NCBI GenBank assembly: GCA_015179045.1
Contig: WHUZ01000019.1
Coordinates: 744,001 to 808,000, forward strand
Direction of reading: 5' to 3'
DNA length: 64,000 nucleotides
Source of the DNA: Kalaharituber pfeilii
Lineage: Eukaryota; Ascomycota; Pezizomycetes; Pezizales; Pezizaceae
In this document: piece after piece, positions 60,501 through 64,000 of the stretch
How positions within the stretch are numbered: position 1 is the first letter of the stretch
How the letters are laid out: every line of letters begins with the position of its first letter
Translations under genes and position numbers: made by a program
The notes under the pieces: model-generated
Databases searched by the model: none
Seen by the model: the letters and a program-made list of their open reading frames with translations, nothing else
What the model was told of the DNA's origin: nothing

Positions 60501-62065
60501 CCGGCCATGCCTGTCAAATTCAACTCATTCCACCTCATCTTGCACGATCGGGTCGGGCCAGCTATACGTGTCAAATTCATCTCATGCCGTCAAGTCGGGC
60601 ATGCAATTCGTGTGAAATTGAGTTCATTCTACCTCACCTCACGCCGTCGGCTCGGATCTGCCATACCTGTCAAATTGAGCTCATTTTACCTCATCTCATG
60701 CTGTCTGGCCGGACCTGCCATACCTGTTCAAATTCAGCTCATTCTACGCCATCACGTTGGGCTTGCAGTACCTGTCAAATTGAGCTTATTCTTCCTCATC
60801 TCACGGCGCCATCGAGTGGGCCCTACCATACCTGTCAAATTCAGCTGATTCTACCTCAGCTCGTTCTGCCACATCTATTAAATTTAGCTCATTCCGCATC
60901 TTCTCGTGCCTTGGCTCAAGCATGCCATACATCTCAAATTCAGCTTATTCTACCTCATCTCATGCCGTCAGGTCGGGGTTGCCATATCTATCAAATTCAG
61001 CTCATTCTACCTCATCCCAGCTCATACCTCGGGCATGCCATACGTCTCAAACTCATCTTATATTTTGCACCGTAGGCTCGGGCTGGCCATACTTGCCAAA
61101 TTCAGCTCATTATACTGCATCTTGCATCGTCAGCTCTGGTGGGCCATATGTGTCAAATTCAGCTCATTCCACCGTATCTTGTACTGTTGGATTGGGCATT
61201 GGGCCAGCTATATGTGTCAAATTCAGCTCATTATGCATCATCTCGTGCCGACAGCCCGAACCTGCAATCCGTGTGAAATTTAGCTCGTTCTGGCTCATCT
61301 CATGCTGTTGAATAGGGCCTGCAATTAGTATGAAATTCAGTTTATTCTGGCTCATCTCATGCCGTCGAATAGGGCCTGCCAAACCTGTCAAGTTCAGCTT
61401 ATTCTGACTCATCCCACGTCTTCGAATAGGGCTTGCCAAACCTGTCAAGTTTAGCTTATTCTGCAGCATCTCGTGCCGACGGCCCAGGCCTGCAATTCGT
61501 GTGAAATTCAGCTCGTTCTGGCTCATCTCATGCCGTTGAACAGGGACTACAATTAGTGTGAAATTCAGCTCATTCTGGCTCATCTCACGCCGTCGAATAG
61601 GGCCTGCCAAACCTGTCAAGTTCAGCTCATTCTGCAGCATCTCGTGCTGACATGTTAGGCCCGCTATACCTGTCAAATTCAGCTCATTCTCCCTGATCTC
61701 GTACCGTCAGGTCATGCCTGCCATACCTGTCAAATTCAGCTCATTGTACCTGATCTTGCGCTGTCAGGTCAGGCTGGCTATACGTGCCAAATTCAGCTTA
61801 TTCTGCATCATCTCATGGGCCAGCCATACCTGTTAACTTTACCTCATCACATCACATCGGGTTGGGACTTCTATGCCTGTCAAATTCAGCTCACTCTACC
61901 TCATCTCATGGCAGTAGGTAGGGCCTGCTATACTTGGGAAATTTAGCTCATTCATCCTCACCTGAGGCCGTGGGGCCAGAACTGCCATATCTATTAACTT
62001 TAACTCATTCTGCTATATCTCATGCCATCTGGCCGGACCTGTCATATCTATCAAATTCAATGCTG
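60501..62065. repeat. 57-bp satellite, stretch 2
   Basis: About 27 diverged tandem units of the same 57-bp family. On the minus strand the block at 61164-61676 is open for 170 codons as a 19-residue repeat with core RHEMSQNELNFTxIAGPIR. On the plus strand the frame to 61075 reads as repeats around CQIQLILPHLMPSGRACHT. Whether either is transcribed is unknown. Confidence 0.92.
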
Positions 62066-62124
62066 GCGAGAGAGACCTATCATAGTTGTTAAGTTAAGCT
62101 TAGGTTGCAGGACTACTTGCAATG

Positions 62125-62335
62125 AATCTAACAGGCCAGGCTAGGCCAGGCCAACTGGGGGCCTAAAGTGGCCTGGACCGGCCCAGGCAGCCTGAAACAA
62201 TCAGGCCAACCAGGCCAGTCCAGGTCATTCAGGCCGGTCCAGGCCAATCAGACCGGTCCATGCTGGTCCAGGCCACTGAGAATACTAGCCTGGACCGGTC
62301 CAGGTGGTTTCAGTCCAATGCAGATCATAGCCTGT
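62125..62335. repeat. GGCC/GGACCGGTCC-rich short-repeat cluster
   Basis: About 200 bp made of variants of CAGGCCGGTCCAGGCCAATC, with repeated CCAGGCC and several palindromic GGACCGGTCC cores. It is distinct in sequence from the 57-bp satellite to its left. Confidence 0.8.
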
Positions 62336-62390
62336 TGGATTCATTGACTACTTGGCATGTCAACCCATTAGCTTAGTAGCAAGCTATATT

Positions 62391-62462
62391 AAATGCGACT
62401 GGATTCAATCCGCCGCGAGGCGTAACCAGCAGTACTTATAACGAATGGCCGCGATTTCTGTA
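62391..62462 (+). repeat. Inverted repeat, left arm
   Basis: Begins AAATGCGACTGGATTCAATC and ends near GGCCGCGATTTCTG. The reverse complement of 63711-63782 matches it over about 72 bp, with differences that are mostly transitions. The arms flank the AT-rich block with the reverse transcriptase relic. Confidence 0.82.
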
Positions 62463-63500
62463 CCATTTATTTGAAAGAAGAATAGATTATTATATTTATA
62501 TATAAACTATAGAGGACTCAATAAAATTACTATACTAAACTAATATCTTCTACTAGTTATAAGTGAACTACTTGAAAAAACCTAAGGCACTAAATAGATT
62601 ATAAAACTAGACCATAAGAATAGCTACTACCTTTATTAAAATAAAGTCTAGCAATGAATAGAAAACAGCCTTGAAAACTAAAAAAGACTTATTCAAATAT
62701 ATAGTTATGCCTTTTAGACTTATTAATACATCTATTTCATTTTAAAAAATAATAGATAAAATACTAAAAGATATTAATAAGATAATTTAATATATAAATA
62801 ATATTTTAATTTATAAAAAAAGAATTAAATAAAAATATTAAAGAATTATAAAATAAGTTTTAACTAAACTAGCTAAAGATAGACTTACTATTAATCTAAT
62901 AAAATTAAAATTCTATATTAAAAAAATAATATTTTTTAGCTATTTTATTAATAAATTTAAAATTAAAATAGATTTAAAAAACTTAGTACTATTACTAATT
63001 AGTTTATCTCAATAAAAAAGAAAAAGATTTAAAAGTTTTTAAGCTTTACTAATTATTACTATTAATTTATCTAAAACTATAGTACTAAAATTTAGCTACT
63101 AACTTAACTAACTAAAAATATATTTTTTACTTATATTAAAGCTTAATAATACTTCTTTTATAAATTAAAATATACTTTTATATATATATTAGTTTTTTAC
63201 TAATATAATTATACTTTACTTACTATAATAAAGATTAATATAAGTAAATAAGTTTTTATAGATATATACTTTTAATACTATTTTACTAATAATATTAGAA
63301 AAAAAAAAAAATAGAAAAAAAAAAGTATATTCTTTAATTTTTTTTTTTTTAATTTTTTTTTTATATTTTTATATTTTATATATATTTCTATATCTAAAAT
63401 CTAAATGTAATATCTAAATATAATATTTTTTTTTTTTTATATTCTTATATATTATTTTTCTTTCTTATATCTTTCTTATATCTTATTATAATACTTTTTT
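62463..63500 (+). mobile_element. AT-rich block 2: RIP-mutated Ty3/gypsy retrotransposon fragment
   Basis: Plus-strand conceptual reading keeps the order of a Ty3/gypsy reverse transcriptase although most G and C are gone. From about 62523: a KITILN-stop-YLLLVISELL stretch, then KLDHKNSYY. After a one-base shift come KTALKTKKDLFKYIVMPFRL, then YINNILIY, and finally KLKFYIKKIIFFSYF. These correspond to the family blocks NRYPLPLI, KLDLRNAYH, VMPFGLTNAPASF, the catalytic YLDD and the E(K)FHVKEVxFLGY region. YLDD has become YINN (GAT to AAT), and Trp and Gln positions have become stops. This is the pattern RIP produces. No LTRs could be assigned and the fragment is clearly dead. Confidence 0.85.
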
Positions 63501-63501
63501 T

Positions 63502-63690
63502 GCCTAGAAGCGAACTCAGCTTGCTGAGGAGTGGATGGGTTAGTTACAAGCGGCGCAGTGTTTTTCGTCCCAATGTGGTCATATTGCCAAGAAATTTGGT
63601 CAAAATGCCAAGACCTGATGTCAGCTCAGACCTGCCGTCGGCTCAGACCTGCCATCGGCTCAGACCTGCCATCGGCTCAGACCTACTGTC
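63502..63690 (+). repeat. Direct repeat unit, copy 2, with a 17-bp tandem tail
   Basis: Copy of 58970-59090 (TGCCTAGAAGCGAACTCAGC onward) directly after AT-rich block 2. It ends in about four tandem copies of TCGGCTCAGACCTGCCA (about 63618-63690). Confidence 0.87.
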
Positions 63691-63710
63691 AGCTATTATA
63701 GTACTATAGT

Positions 63711-63782
63711 TACAGGAATCGCAGCCACTCGTCGTAAGTACTTCTGGTTGCGCCTCACGCCGGATTGAACCCAGTCGCATTT
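63711..63782 (-). repeat. Inverted repeat, right arm
   Basis: Minus-strand copy of 62391-62462. The remaining sequence to 64000 has no recognised gene; an 82-codon minus frame (63696-63944) covers the arm and continues to the right. Confidence 0.8.
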
Positions 63783-64000
63783 GACTTCTAGCACTCCGGT
63801 ATATATCCCTGCACCTGTAAGGTCACTTAAGCTAGAAGAACCCGGATCCCAGAACCTGCCGGAAAGCCGTAGAACCAGCTGGAAAGCCCTAGAACCTTCT
63901 GGAAGACTCCGGAATCCACCAGCGACAGGTATCGCTGAGCTCATTCCCGGATATTCCTAACGCTTCTACCTGCTTCCAGTTATTTCCTTGGCCTTCCATG

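Noticed and set aside
59380..62065. CRISPR-like array
   Set aside because: Units are contiguous and diverged with no unique spacers, and the sequence is eukaryotic; it is a satellite.
62360..62420. A-box-like TAGCTTAGTAGC plus B-box-like GGATTCAATCC
   Set aside because: Spacing is plausible but no acceptor stem or anticodon arm forms; noted only as a possible tRNA-related repeat arm, not called as a tRNA.

Overview
The window looks like nuclear DNA of a filamentous ascomycete (Pezizomycotina). Genes carry short GT-AG introns, mostly 50-90 nt. Products include a fungal-type acetyl-CoA synthetase, a fungal ADAM protease, a Cyc8/Ssn6 corepressor and a fungal DNA polymerase iota. One retroelement block carries the C-to-T and G-to-A damage expected of repeat-induced point mutation (RIP). 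Wide gene spacing and abundant low-complexity DNA would fit an expanded genome such as a Pezizomycete; that placement is inference only.

Layout. 1-5.2 kb: no gene recognised. 6.25-8.63 kb (+): acetyl-CoA synthetase, seven exons. 11.4-14.0 kb (+): membrane-anchored ADAM/disintegrin metalloprotease, four exons. 15.36-15.83 kb (-): decayed aldo-keto reductase with two in-frame stops. 17.0-18.0 kb (-): probable mitochondrial protein of unknown function. 19.7-22.2 kb (-): LisH/WD40 protein of the TBL1/Sif2 type. 28.2-29.5 kb (+): TMEM115-type membrane protein. 30.5-31.3 kb (+): gamma-glutamylcyclotransferase-like protein. 31.7-34.3 kb (-): Y-family DNA polymerase iota. 37.5-39.2 kb (+): mitochondrial PDK/BCKDK-type kinase. 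40.3-41.0 kb (+) and 42.3-43.6 kb (-): unidentified proteins. 45.4-48.3 kb (-): Cyc8/Ssn6 TPR corepressor whose 3' part appears to need two frame changes.

48.3-64 kb is gene-poor and repeat-rich. It holds two copies of a ~175-bp MITE and two very AT-rich blocks. The second block contains a RIP-riddled Ty3/gypsy reverse transcriptase. Between the blocks lies a ~3-kb array in which a 12-bp repeat (encoding Glu-Met-Ala-Thr/Ala) alternates with a 57-bp satellite (19 codons per unit). Next to it is a GGACCGGTCC-rich cluster. The same ~115-bp sequence follows each AT block, and a 72-bp inverted repeat flanks the second.

The genes do not form a metabolic cluster. Acetyl-CoA synthetase and the PDK-type kinase both touch acetyl-CoA supply, and TBL1/Sif2-like and Cyc8 are both parts of transcriptional corepressor complexes, but they are far apart. 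GC-rich islands with G-rich and C-rich runs lie 5' of several genes. All gene models were spliced by eye: exon sums were checked for frame, but no transcript evidence was available.
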